From NCBI GenBank assembly GCA_008694505.1, contig VZDJ01000301.1:8299063-8363062 (forward strand): DNA of 64,000 nucleotides, written 5' to 3'. The stretch comes from Cyanoderma ruficeps (Eukaryota; Chordata; Aves; Passeriformes; Timaliidae). The notes under the pieces were generated by a model. That model ran no database searches. It had not been told where the DNA came from and saw only the letters and a program-made list of their open reading frames with translations. The position numbers were made by a program, and so were the translations under genes. Shown here one piece after another: positions 11,538 through 23,669 of the stretch. Within the stretch, counting starts at the first letter, position 1. Each line of letters starts with the position of its first letter.

Positions 11538-14500
11538 AGACCTCTGTAAACTATAAAGCACGTGTGTTCGGGATAGGAAACAGAGGGATGTCAACAGACA
11601 AAAGAAGACTGAGACCACTGTAAATAAGAACATTTTCCCTTCTTATGAGCCCTCTCCATGACCAACATCCATTCACACTTCTGAGCACGCCTGACCCCCT
11701 GTTTTCATTTACAAACCCCAGACATTACACTGGCTCTCCCCTTACAAATTGTAAAATCTGCACTGCGAAAAAGGAGAGAATCAAGTTTAGATTATTTTTT
11801 TAAGGATTATCTTTCACCATCACCATTGTTTCAATTTTTTTTTAGGTATGGCCTTTTCTGAAATGGCTCCTGTTTAAAACGTGAAACTATATTTTTACAT
11901 AAAGAGATACTTATTTTGCAGAAAACCCAGAAAGATAAAGCTCACTAATTGCCATGAACTGTCATCTTCACAGGAAAAAAAAAAAAAAAAAAAAGATCAA
12001 ACACTTTAAAATCTGTCCAAAGCTTCTAACCCTTAAGCTAATAAAAGAAAAATAGTAAATCAGCTTTAAAAATATACTACCCAAAATTTTATATTTCTAG
12101 AAAAGCATGTCTCTGAAAACTATTACACCTCAAGTATGAGGTAAGAAAAAAGTCAATACCCTGCGTTACATGCCAGAAGGAAATAGGGCAATTAAAGGAA
12201 AAAAAAAAAAGGAAAGAGTCTGGAAAAGCCTATTCAGAGGATTGGGGAGCAGGATATTTTGATTGCCAGTATGCAAATGAGGAAGGATGTGGATAAATGG
12301 CATGCAGGGATGTGATTTTATTTCCTTATTTTTTAAAACTCTTGCTAGAGTCTTCCAATTTTTGAGCTTTCTGTTTCTATAGTGAAGTATCAATTTAAGG
12401 CTTTCCTTATTTCTTTATTTTCTAAGCGTTTGAGCTTGCAAAGCCACTGATAATGAGTTCTGGAGCATATTTAGAGCAGGTGGTTTGTTTTGTTTGAGAT
12501 TATTGTCAACAACTGATCATATAAGAGATGCTTTTATTTGTCCAGCTTTCCTTGATTTATATTTTTCGGTCTGTACCTGGAAGCAAAACCAAAACCCAAA
12601 GACATGGGGTGGATTTTCTTTAGCAAGTGCTGATTCCTTGGTCCACCACGTTTGTCGCCTGTTTCAAGGGACTCAAAATCCAAGATATATTGGGATAATT
12701 AATGCAGAGAGCTACACCTGCACAGGCAAATATGATCAGATCCACGACCAGGAGAAATATTAACAAGGATAAGAACCACATTCACTGGGAAAAATAACAC
12801 TTCTAAATACCAGGAATCACAGATTTCTCCTGCGTGCTGCCAGCTTTTCCTTTGGTTTATTTGCAGTTGGTAACACCACGATAGTTTGCTGGAAATTTCC
12901 ATTCTAATTCGGCAGACAGGAATGTGAGTAAATCTTTTAGCTGTGCTGAATGAAAACTCAAATGGTTTGTCCAACAAACTTGAATAATGAAGTTTGGGTA
13001 CTGGAAGTTTAAGACAACCAGTCATTACCACAGGATATTTTTGATGAGTTTCTTGTATAAACCCAACATTCTCAAAAGGAATACTCATTTAATTTTCTCT
13101 TCTGCAAGAGGAAAATTTAGAGAGAAGTAGGTACAGCATTAAAAAGAAAGTGATGCCTTTCCACATCCTAAAATTACAATTATATAAATTCATCACATTT
13201 TGATTTCAGTAAGTAGTAGGTTATGTAAAATGGAGAAGGAAACAAACCAGCTGCAGCCAATGACACCAAGGTGCTTTCCACAAAAAAAAGTAGCATCTAT
13301 GAAACATCAGGATAGGATAAATTTCATTTGGTTTCCAGTCACTGTGCCTTAAAATCTCCCTCAAATTTACAAGTCGCGATAAAAAGGACGGCGAGATTTC
13401 AAACCCTCCCTGCTTTCCCTCTCCCCCAGCAAAAGGAAAGCTTGGTATCTCCCAATGCCGAAGGCTCTTTACCACTCTCCATCCAACTTTTCCTCATCCC
13501 AGGCTTTGCTGGGAGCAGGGGAGGGGCAGAATTTCTCTCCTGGATTTTGTGTGAGCGTCGGAGCCCGGCGGAGACGAGCGCCCACAGCCCCTGAAACCAA
13601 GTATGGGTCGCCTTAGAGTTCGCTTACGAGGTCTTACCCACCCTTGATTTCTGGAGCCATGGGGCTGTTTGGGCAGTGTCTGCAGCCCCAGGATGGGGTG
13701 AGGATGATGAGGGCCACGTCTGTCTGCACCGAGGCCTCACAGACTCGTGATAAAACAAAGAGGTTTTGGCCAAGAAACACACGTGCCTGATATTTCCTGC
13801 ACAACATTCCTCTTGCACCGTCTGTACTGTCTCCGTCGCACTTTGCTGGGACTAATAAACATTCCACACTTACTTTGCAATGTATTTTCTCCCTGCAAGA
13901 CAACCTCCTCGCTATTAGCATGTAAACTGCACACTTGCCAGTCAGGCTAACCTCATCAATCTTGTCCAAGGCAGAAGAATTTGTACCCTCTTACAAGATT
14001 TCTGGGACTGCACTTTTAAGTTATTCATCCATTTATTTGAAAGGAAAAGACAAAAAAAAAAAAAAATCTTACAAGATTTCATCTCTAGACTTCAAAAATA
14101 GGACATACTAATGGAAAGAAAAAGGATCACTCGAGTTATTTTTATATTCAAATTTGAATTTTTTTCCCCCAGAGGAATCTGTTTTTGTGTTTCCCTGAAG
14201 AATATAGTACAATTCCATCCCTGCTTTGAATTAGGAAAGCAGAATGAAGGAATTAAGATTTTTAAAATAACTATCAAAACCATGCCTTGGATTTCTGTGT
14301 TTGTGCTCTTGCTCAGTAATGACTCGCCACTCACCCCCTGAGGAGCAGAATAAATTAAGCGTGTTCCATATTAACAAGCTCCTTATTCTGGGGCTGACTC
14401 CAACATCCCTGCATGGCCCCGCATTGTGTGTAGGAGATGATCTCCTCCAGGCCTTGGAGAACGGGACTTTAACCTCCAGGAAGGGCAGTCCCTGCTGGGA

Positions 14501-14618
14501 AGGGTTCATGGAGGAACCAGGGGAGTCAAGTGCCCTTCGTTATCACAGCCTGACCTGGGTCAGCATCCTGCCTGCCTCAGGACTGGGAAATCAGCACATC
14601 AGGAGGGAAAGGAAGAAT
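11538..14618. other. Unique non-coding DNA with A20 run
   Basis: AT-rich DNA with a perfect A20 at 11975-11994 and another A run near 14053-14066. A CpG-containing stretch at about 13500-13720 is more GC-rich than its surroundings. It has no first-exon or promoter arrangement I can defend. Frames on both strands at 13624-13969 overlap and look like chance. Confidence 0.5.
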
Positions 14619-15046
14619 TACAAAATCATAAAATAGCCTGAGTTGGAAGGGGGCTTAAAGCCCATCCAGTTCCACCCCTGAAATGGGCAGGGACACTTTC
14701 CATTATCCCAGGTTGCTGCAAGCCCTGTCCAACCTGGCCTTGGACACTTCCAAGGGCAGCCACAGCTCCTCTGGGCAACCTGGGCCAGGGCTTTACTCCC
14801 CTCACAGGCAAAAATTTCTTCCCAATATCCCATCTAATCCTGCCCTCTTTCATTTTGAAGCCATTCCCCCTTGTCCTGTCACTCCAGGCCTGTGTAAATA
14901 GTCTCTCTCCATCTTTCCTCTACTCCCTTCAGGGACTGGAAGGCCACAATTGGGTCACTCCAAAGCTTTTCTTTTCCAGACACCCCAATTCTCCCAGCCT
15001 TTCCTTGTAGGAGAGGTGCTCCATCCTCCTAAACTCTGTTGGTATT
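14619..15046 (-). mobile_element. CR1 LINE 3' fragment, longest in the window
   Basis: About 428 bp of CR1 in reverse orientation. The 3' terminus (ACAAAATCATAAAATAGCC) is followed by GAGTTGGAAGGGGGCTTAAA, then 'gcagggacactttcca', 'aggttgctgcaagccc', 'tccaacctggccttggacac', 'aatttcttcccaatatcc' and 'aggagaggtgctccatcc'. These blocks lie in the order expected from the 3' UTR into the C-terminal part of ORF2 (endonuclease/reverse transcriptase). It is truncated at about 15046 and too decayed to be active. Confidence 0.95.
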
Positions 15047-18000
15047 CTTTTGAGATTTCCCAAGATAAAACTTGCTTCTGGGCCAAAGAATCCAAGTGTT
15101 GCAGGAGGTAATAGAATTTATCTAATTATTCAAAACTCATTTGTAATTTTTGGGGGCTCCGCATACAATAGAACTGAGTTTCCTCAGATCGCGTTGCTTG
15201 AAAAAGTAATTTTTCACTTTCTCTAAAAAAAGGAGACATGGGCAATTTTGCTTTGCAGTAAGAAGAGAAAGGCAGAGGAAGATTATGAGCTTCGTTCAAG
15301 TCTGTACAGGAGAACCACCAAAATAATAAAAAGACCTTTTTAAATTTCACCCCTGGTATTTCAGAACCAAGTCCTGAATTCCTCTGGAGGATTTGTGAAG
15401 GAAAAATTTCAATATGTTCCCTCTGCCGGAATTAACATGAGAACATGAGACTTCCTTAGACAGATGTGGAGCTGAAACCTGAAAGATTAGACCTGTAAGT
15501 GCAAAACCACTGGGCATTTCAGGAACTCCTTTCTTCAGCAGAGCTGCTCCCTTGCAAAGCTTTTCCAGATGACACTCCACAAACGGGGCACGGCTCAGAA
15601 TGTGAACTAAAGCTTTCGCCAGCAGGAAGGGGGGCAAAAGCAGCCACGTTATTTCGTTCTGAGGAGTGGTGTTGTACAGCAATTACTTTGCATGAAATCT
15701 TCCATAATGAATTAAGAACCCCGAGTTAGTGCAGCAGCCAGGCTGACAGAGCAGGCAATCCATCACAGAAATGATTCATAAATTAAACCATCCCCAACTA
15801 AGGCCTTCACATATCACCGTGTAATAGCTCCTAAGGAGTCATTATGGGTATTCTGTCAATAATGCATAAACTTCATGACCCTTTTAACTCCCACCTCCCC
15901 TCAGATCCAAACAGTAATGGCCCATCACTCCTTCCCCCATCCCCGATTCCTGGCTGCTGTTTTCTCACCCCATGGAAGTCAATGAAAGTGCTGCCATTGA
16001 TCTTCAGCAACACAAACTCGCCTCCCCCTCCCCTGAACTCTAACAAACAAATTCAAACTTAGCAGTGCTGCCGGGGCTGGAGGTGCATGCAGAGGACAGG
16101 GAAAAACCAAGGAAATGAAGGATTAAACATCCACTTTTCTCATATTGCCAAAGCTCTGTGCAAACCACCGTTGGTGTGTTACACAACACGCAGAGAGATG
16201 AGCTCGTCTGTTACCAATTTCATTAATCCCCCTCAATTTTCTGCTTTCACATCATATTCTCTCATGCACTTTCACTGATAAGAATTGAAAAAGCCACGAG
16301 AAAACATCTCATTCAGCGCAGCCTATGAGACTTGGGTTGTTTTTTTTTAACATATCCCACCATAGCTCCACATTCACCAGACTGAAAAAACCCTGAACTA
16401 TCAGCTAAACATCAGCACTGCCCAGGTGAGCCCTGCTGGAAGGCACCTCCTGGAGCATCAGGGTCCTCAGAAGCACCTCAGCAGTGCCTGCCAAGGAGAG
16501 GAGCTTTTCAGGTGAAGTGTTTTATAGCAAGAAGCAAGCAAAAGCATCATTTGAAATCTGAAATATATTGGCTAGGGAATAAAATTAGAGAATGTGAGTC
16601 TGACATTTTGCAGCCCTTGTTGGAAGCCAGCTATTTGCAGAGAGTTCTTTCAGTAAATTCAGAAGTAAGTCTATTAATACTAAACCCTACATTATAGGTT
16701 ATACTTTATTAGTTTAAGGACTGTCTAGCAGAAGGAAACTCTCCTTCCTTTTAAACACCTAAGTAAGTTAAGCAACCTGCTTTGTTACATAAAAGAAACC
16801 ATCCTGTAACTTGGTGTGAAACAACACAAAAGCAACGCTCCAAATATCACAGGGATTTTGCTCAGAAGGAAGATTTATGAAAAGCAAAAAAAAAAAAAAA
16901 TCCCTTTTTAGCACAATGTATATATAAGAGAATTTATACCACCCACAAAATCTCTCAGTTTATAGATCTGTTTGAAATGAATGAGAACTAAAATTCTGGG
17001 GGGGGTTAGATGAGGATGCCCTTTACTGGGCAGCACAGGGTTGGTCTGAGCAACCTGCAGCTGCCCACACCTAGAAAAGCAGAGTAAAACACAGCCTGGC
17101 TCATTACTGTAGCTCCTGCAAGTCATTGCTATTCTTCTTCCACCTTGCAGGGTTCACTGGCAGATCAGTCCCATCAATTACTGCTCTGTGCTACCAGGCT
17201 CTGATATTACCTCAAGGAGAGCTCGGCACATCCAAATTCAAAGGCTGCCAAGGTGCAGTCGTGACTTTTAAACATCATCATTTAGTTCTCACACGCAACA
17301 AGGAAACCTATCATTGTGAAAATGGGTAATCAGCCAAATAATCTCGCCTTCACTTCGTTTACAGGTCTGCAGCTTGCAGTTTTATAAACAAAGTGAAAGT
17401 GTTGGGGTGTTTCAGCAGTAAATATTATTCATGGTGTACTGGAATTTTCCAGGTAACAAAAAGAATCAAATGAGAGTGAGATGATGAATACAAACTGCAA
17501 GGAACCACGCATCCTGGGTTTTTTTTCCAGTATTACTCTTCAGGATGGTTCAGATACTTCTCTTTCAGGGATTTTATGCATGGTAAGCAGTAAAAGTAAC
17601 CAGAAATATTTTCACTGCCCCAGCCTTCTGGACCCACCAGGATTAAATCACCTCTTAGGATAGTAGCACCAAATACTTCATGTCAGTTCAAACCTCTGGA
17701 TGCCTAAACCCATCCTTTACTTCACTAGTAATTACTTTTTTAGAAAAAAAAAAAAAAAGAAATATTACGTGCTTGACAGCTTAAGCCAGCACTGACACAT
17801 TAATCTCTCTCTTTGGGTAGCGTCTCAGACTGAGCATTGCTCCCAACAGCAAAACCCTGACGTGGGGAGACACAGACAGGCCAAACATCCCCACACTGGG
17901 GAAGGTCACGCTCCTACTCACCCTGTTTCTGTCTGACAGTTGTAAGATTTGGAAGAGTTAGTAATTATTTTTTCCTTAAAAATAATGCAGATGGAGTTTT

Positions 18001-20477
18001 ATTTTCGTTTTTATTTACTGTGTTGTTTCCACACCTGAACACCAGGAGTCTTGAACTCTCCCGCAGCTCCCAACTGTGTCTGTGCCAAGGCTGACCCTGC
18101 TGCTCGCTCTCCTTAGCACAGACACAAATGTATTTTTCTCAGGGTATCCAATAACCTGAAAACCATCACTTCCACCAGTAAGAATTCTGAATTTTCCAAC
18201 TCCTTGTGCTCCCATTAAAAACAAACCGGGATTTCTGCTGCTGTGCCAGGTGCCAAGCAGGAGCTGCCACTGAACCACAGGAGGCAGAAACGGGACAGTG
18301 ACACTGACACAGTGCCAGCAGCGGGTGCAACAGGGACACGGCCTCTGGTGTTGTCAACAACAGGGAGTGACAAATGCAGCCAGGAGGGTTTACAGGAGCT
18401 CAGTCTCCTCCCCAGGTCAGGCAGGAATGTGAAGGGCAAGGACACGGCACTGGCTTCTGCCATCCCACAGGATATTTGCAGCAGCACCGCAGTTCAGGTG
18501 AGGTTGTGCCCTCCCTGGCACGCTGTTTTTACATCTGACACAGCTGCACGGGCACTGCAGGCTCTTACCTGCTGCTCTGAGGGCACCAAGGTGGTGTCAG
18601 AGGACACCTGGAATTTTTTTAGGATATTAAGTGGCGGGAGAAGCAGCTAGGAGAATGCCCGTGCTGCAGGGGGAGAAGTCCTGAGGGGGGAATTTTTGTT
18701 GTTGTTCTCTTTGGGCTATTTAATATACAAATATATGGACATGGAATCTGATTTGTATTTTATACCCCCAGCTCTATGAGCCCGGCTGCTCTGTCCCTGT
18801 CACTCAGCAGTAGCTGTTCAGGTTTAACGGTGGCACTGGCATCACGTGGTGAGGCTGAACATGAAAACTGTCCCTGTGCACGGGTTTGTATGAGGAAAAT
18901 CAGCTTCAGACAGCCAGGAGATATACAACTTCAAGTGTATTTCGTGAAAAATGACATCTACAATTCAGCTGCAAACTTGGATCTGAGGGGTTGTTCTGCG
19001 CCTGAAACCCAAGAAAACCAAAGTGCATTGGGACACAACCACTTGACACACACCCCCTTTGTGGGCTCCTTGGAAGAAAGAAATAACTCACCCAGAATAA
19101 GAATTCTCCTTTCACTGAGTTTTTTGTGTGCCCACATGCACAGCAAACCTTACTTGAACTCTCTGTAGCATCTGCACTGCTTCTTATTCAGATGAGAACA
19201 CAAATGCAATCCACTGGCTCCACGTCTTTGCTTCTTGCAGATTGACTTTTTTATACCCTTACCTGGCCTAGTTCCATTTATGAGGAACATATAAAAAATT
19301 ATTGCCTTCTATAACTCTTCTTCAACAGTGCCTCCAGCCTGAAGGCTTCATGAAGTTATAAGCAAAGATTTATACGTAATAAATTATTGAAAATGAAAAA
19401 TATCTGTCTCCAACAAAAGTAATATATTTCAGGTAACAATGACTTTTCTAGTGAAGGGGAAGATAAAAGTGTATTTAGCAGGTATTCTGATACCATAAAC
19501 TAGAACACAATATTTGCATGCTCAAATATATTACAGAAAAATATGCAAATTCAAATCTGACATTAAGAAATTACTTTCTATTGCAAATTGGAATTCCAAA
19601 TGAAACAATAAGCTGAACTAGACTTAGACAGCTACGCAGTCCACCTGGCAAAGAGAAACCACCAATAGAATTAATTAAAAAAACCCCAAAAAACAAAAAT
19701 AATACCCACAAAACCCCCCTGAAAATGCATATTACTGTAAAAACCACAAAGAAATACTAGAATGACATTTCCTGCCTTTGCAGCACACACCTTCTCCCAA
19801 ATATCCACTCATAAATTTCCCACAGGAGTCCTACATCCACACCCCATCACTCAGGGCATAAAATGGTTCATAGCTCTTGTACAGAGAATCTGCTAAGTGG
19901 ATTAAAGCTTATTTTTCATGTGTGACTTCATGATTTACTGTGTTTGGGCAAGGTTCTTCCTTGACTGAACTTGACCTAATCCATACATGATTTAAAGGGG
20001 ATTTTCTGTACACAAACACAGAAATAGATAGTAAAATACTTAGATTCATTATACTAGAAAACAACTCTGAGATTCAAACTCCAAAGAGAGTTCTGAAAAC
20101 TACTATCACATGTGCTTTTTATGTTTTTTTTATTTTTATAAATGAGAATAAAACCACTTTTACTGTTTACTTTGACTCCAGAGTTCAGGATCAGATTGCA
20201 CTAGTTTTAGCTAGTTTGAACTATTTCTACATCTTAAGTCACAGAACCTACAATGTACATTAAAACTGTCCAAATAGAATTTATACCCCCATTCCAAATA
20301 ACAGATCAAGCATGGAAGCCAGAATGGGAATGGCACATTCCCAACAACAGGAATGAAATAATATTGAAATAACACAATATAAAAACCTCATAAAAAGTTT
20401 TCTTCTAAACTGCAGCATTAAAAAACTGTGCTATGGGTTTAACTGTAAAATGTTTCAGTCTATTATAATGATAGAAA
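15047..20477. other. Unique non-coding DNA
   Basis: No recognisable gene or transposon. A15 runs lie at 16886-16900 and 17744-17758. A GC-richer part at about 18220-18560 carries chance frames on both strands. The frame at 17126-17329 is flanked by weak splice-like AG and GT dinucleotides, but its product resembles nothing I know. 19200-20450 is very AT-rich. Confidence 0.5.
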
Positions 20478-20493
20478 AACTTTCTAGAAAGTT
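20478..20493. repeat. Perfect 16-bp palindrome with heat-shock-element-like core
   Basis: AACTTTCTAGAAAGTT is exactly self-complementary. Its centre TTCTAGAA has the TTC-nn-GAA arrangement of a heat-shock factor half-site pair. A functional element normally needs at least three alternating 5-bp units, so binding is doubtful. Confidence 0.6.
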
Positions 20494-20962
20494 GTTCTCG
20501 TTCTCAATACACAGAAGGAAAAGGATGGTGTAAGATAAAGCTTCTAAGATGGCTACAGGAGGATAATTCCTGTCTTCTTAGAAACAATTAGTTAACAACC
20601 TCATTACTGCTAAAGAGGAGGTCACCACTTCTGTACCTGCCACAAGATTCCCTAGGACAGGGTGAGAACGAACTGTAAGTTCTGAATCCAAACTGGATCC
20701 AGGCATGTGAAACTCGCTGTGAAAGCTCCTCTCACTGCAAAGTTCTCAGAGAACCCTTTCAGAAATTCAAAGTAATAACTAATCACCATCCTGTGAACAC
20801 CAGCAGCACCTACCACTAACTCAAATACGGGCAGAGGCCGAGGGAACACCATGGCTCCGGGTGAACAGCAGCCACAAGCCACATCCATCCACCTGGAGCT
20901 CATTTCAGCCATCTGGGCTCCATCCCTCCATCCATTTAACCATGGAGATGGAAGCCTGGCAT
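20494..20962. other. Unique non-coding DNA before LTR
   Basis: No gene or repeat recognised. It becomes GC-richer from about 20820 towards the LTR boundary. I see no primer-binding site or retroviral internal sequence next to the LTR edge. Confidence 0.5.
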
Positions 20963-21049
20963 TGTGCAGGGCGACAGTTCTGGCTTCTTTTTCCCTGCCA
21001 GGATCGGGATTGATACCCGGGACTTGCAGTTCGTGTTTGGACTTGGATG

Positions 21050-21055
21050 TTTATT
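21050..21055 (-). promoter_or_regulatory. LTR poly(A) signal
   Basis: AATAAA on the minus strand, conserved at the same place in the second LTR copy (49217-49222). It lies about 130 bp downstream of the TATA box in LTR orientation. Confidence 0.6.
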
Positions 21056-21186
21056 AATTCTCATCTATTTACAGACTCATGAGCTCTAAGTAGCAAGTTA
21101 GAGAAATGAGGTAAAATGGAGGTGCCTCTAACTCTTTCCAAGGTTGTTTAAGTGCTAATTACCCAATAATGAGGTGACACCTGCAT

Positions 21187-21194
21187 TATTTATA
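21187..21194 (-). promoter_or_regulatory. LTR TATA box
   Basis: TATAAATA on the minus strand, shared with the second LTR copy at 49354-49361. Confidence 0.6.
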
Positions 21195-23647
21195 CTTTTG
21201 ACCCCATAATGACCACCCAAGGCCCGAAATGCGGACCATTCTCACCCAATTACAGAAAATCACCCAAACCCCTGAAGAAGAAAGAAGAAGGTGGTGAAGA
21301 AAAGAACAACTAATCTCCACCCTAAAGTCTCCATCTTGCCCCACATATACCACTATACACCAAAATCCCCCAAATCTAAGTTTCCAGAATTCCCACAATG
21401 AATTCCATCAGCCAGGTCTGTGGGAAATGGGAAACGGGAAACACTCTCCCAGCTGGGAGGAGGCTCAGAGAGCTGCTGCAGACCGGAGCAGGGAATGGGG
21501 TGGAGGCCAGAAAAGGGAACTCCAAGAGTGCTCACTTGACCATGGAACAGGAAAGGGAAGAGAATGAAATGAAAACACAACACTGGTCTGAAAACAAAAA
21601 TATGTGAGGACTCAGGTGGCAGGGCTGGCCCACAGCAGCAGAAAACTGGAGCTGGTTACCCAGAGTGATCCAGCTGCCCTGAACTCCCCCACAATGGGCA
21701 CTTCCAGTTGGCCACCATGGTCCTGAAAAGTGCCATTGCATCCTACCTCAGCATGGTTCTAGGAATACATCAAAAGAATCAGGTTTTAGTTCTAGACTCA
21801 GTTTCCCTTTCTAGCCTTGTGTACTGCTGACCAGGCCCTGCACAGAATTCACATTTGCAGCTCACCTTGGAGAAAGAAAGATAAAAAACACAGAACCTGC
21901 CACCTTTTTCCCTACAATGGTACATTTTTGCAGCAAAGGAATGCACTTCCCTCCTATCAGTACTTTTTTGAATGGCCCAGGAGATTGTTCCGTTCCCAGG
22001 AGATCTTTAGGTTTATCTTGATCAGTTTATTGGCTTCCTCACACTGGTTTTCAACAGCACAGCAATTTCATTTTGAATCTAAATGCATTATCAACTTTCT
22101 TTTTTTTTTATGCTGAATATATTACTGGCCTTGAAAGATCCTGCTATCAGAGCTTTCCCAAGAAGGATGGGCAGATTTGCTTAGCCCTGAAAAAAGCTCC
22201 ATTTCCAGGAGCTAGTCAGCAAACAGAACCTATTTCAGCTTCTTCCATCAGCAGGGTGGACTGTAAATACCTGCAGGAAGTAGATCTGCAAGTCAGATGG
22301 AGTCATCACTACTCTGAGGAGAGTGCCAGGCTTAAATATCTTTATAATCCCAACTTATCATTGAGAACTGCCCCAAGCTATTGCCCATTTATAGTGGACA
22401 CCCACGATGAGCATTAATGGCTTGTACTGTGATAAAATAGATTTATTGTCAATATAAATATACTTATTGCAGCAGCTTTTCTTAACTTTATTTATAAAGC
22501 GCACCAGATAGCCCAATGAGGAAAATGAAAGTATTTCTATATACCAGGCTTTTCACTTCATTTCCTAGAAAGATTACAGAACAGCGTGGACACAAGGATC
22601 ACACCAAAGGTTACATATTCTAATTTCAGAGAAAATAAAACACTGTGAAGAAAAGTAACTCCACAGAAATCCATGCAAATATTAGTCTATATACTCAGGT
22701 TTTACTCTAAAATGAACCCCAGACTTCAAAAGGAATGGAATTGTGTTGATGGACCCTCTGGAGATATTTATCTGATAAAAGACTTTCAAATTATCCTCCC
22801 ACCCCCATAAGATATTATCTTCATAATGTACTAAAAAGAAAAAAAAAAAATCCTGGCCTTTGGTATTCACCTAGCAGCCCTGGATGCTGCTGAAATTAAT
22901 AAATAATAGAGCCACTAGCACCACCCTATTGATTTTCTGCCGGATTTGTCTGTCTCCTCAGAATTTTAAGAAGTGTTTAAACAGATATATCCATTATGTG
23001 TTGGAAGGAATTTTAAAACTCCCCAGTAGGGCTGTAGTTGATGACATATTGACAGTATCTCAGCCTGAAATAATTCTGGACATTCTGCTTGTGTTGTCTG
23101 CAGATGCAGAGCCAAAAACACCCCAGCTGAAGGGCAGAGTGAAGGTCAAATGCCTGAAGCACTCAGAGAAAGCAGCTGTACTTGAACACTATTGCTTCAA
23201 CCCTTGGACATCAGCTTGTGAAGACAGAAGCAATTGCTGTTATCAGCTGTACAAATAAAATTATTAAAGCATCAGACTGTTTTTCCATCTAAAAGAGTGC
23301 CCCAAGGACTGAGATTTTTAACTCTGCTGCAAAAGAACTGAGGAGTTCTTATCTTCATTTGCTAATATAAACAGAATACCTTCACTAATTCCCCAAAGCA
23401 GCTCCCAGCTCCTTTGCAGAGCTTTCCTCAAAGTTCCTTCCCCATGCTCTGCTTCTGCTGCGGCCCAATTTAAGAGAGCATTTAATACATTAAAACTGGA
23501 AGGCTTCAGGTTTTCATTTTGAAATGTAGGGCACCGGAACACCATCACCTTGCTGATAAAATGGGGTGATGTGGTTTCAGAGCCAGTTACCAATCCCTTG
23601 GAAACTTTTTCACATTTTAATGCACCAGTTAAATGAAATACAAGTAT

Positions 23648-23669
23648 TTTGGTACTACTTTGGTACTAC
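23648..23669. repeat. 11-bp perfect tandem duplication
   Basis: TTTGGTACTAC occurs twice head to tail (23648-23658 and 23659-23669) with no mismatch. This is typical of a recent slippage event. Confidence 0.9.

Larger units (their letters stand above)
20963..21397 (-). mobile_element. Solo LTR, copy 1 of an avian ERV family
   Basis: About 435 bp share extensive blocks with 49132-49581 in the same orientation. Examples are 'ggacttggatgtttatt', 'gtgctaattacccaataa', 'gaggtgacacctg' and 'acccaaggcccg'. Read on the minus strand it begins TGTGGGAATTCTGG, has a TATA box TATAAATA (21187-21194) and a poly(A) signal AATAAA (21050-21055), and ends near ACA. No primer-binding site or viral gene lies next to either end, so a solo LTR left by recombination is the simplest reading. 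The end at 20963 is approximate, and no clear target-site duplication was found. Family (ERVL versus ERVK) not resolved. Confidence 0.75.

Noticed and set aside
13624..13969. Possible minus-strand exon ending in a GTAAG-like donor
   Set aside because: Three overlapping frames exist and none has a recognisable domain. The GC-rich context explains the open frames.
17126..17329. Possible exon flanked by CTTGCAG and a GGTAAT donor-like site
   Set aside because: The dinucleotides are common by chance, the translated product matches no known family, and the phase around the supposed donor is not supported.
21640..21700. Weak resemblance to a CR1 'gcccagag' block
   Set aside because: Only a few bases match and the expected following blocks are absent.
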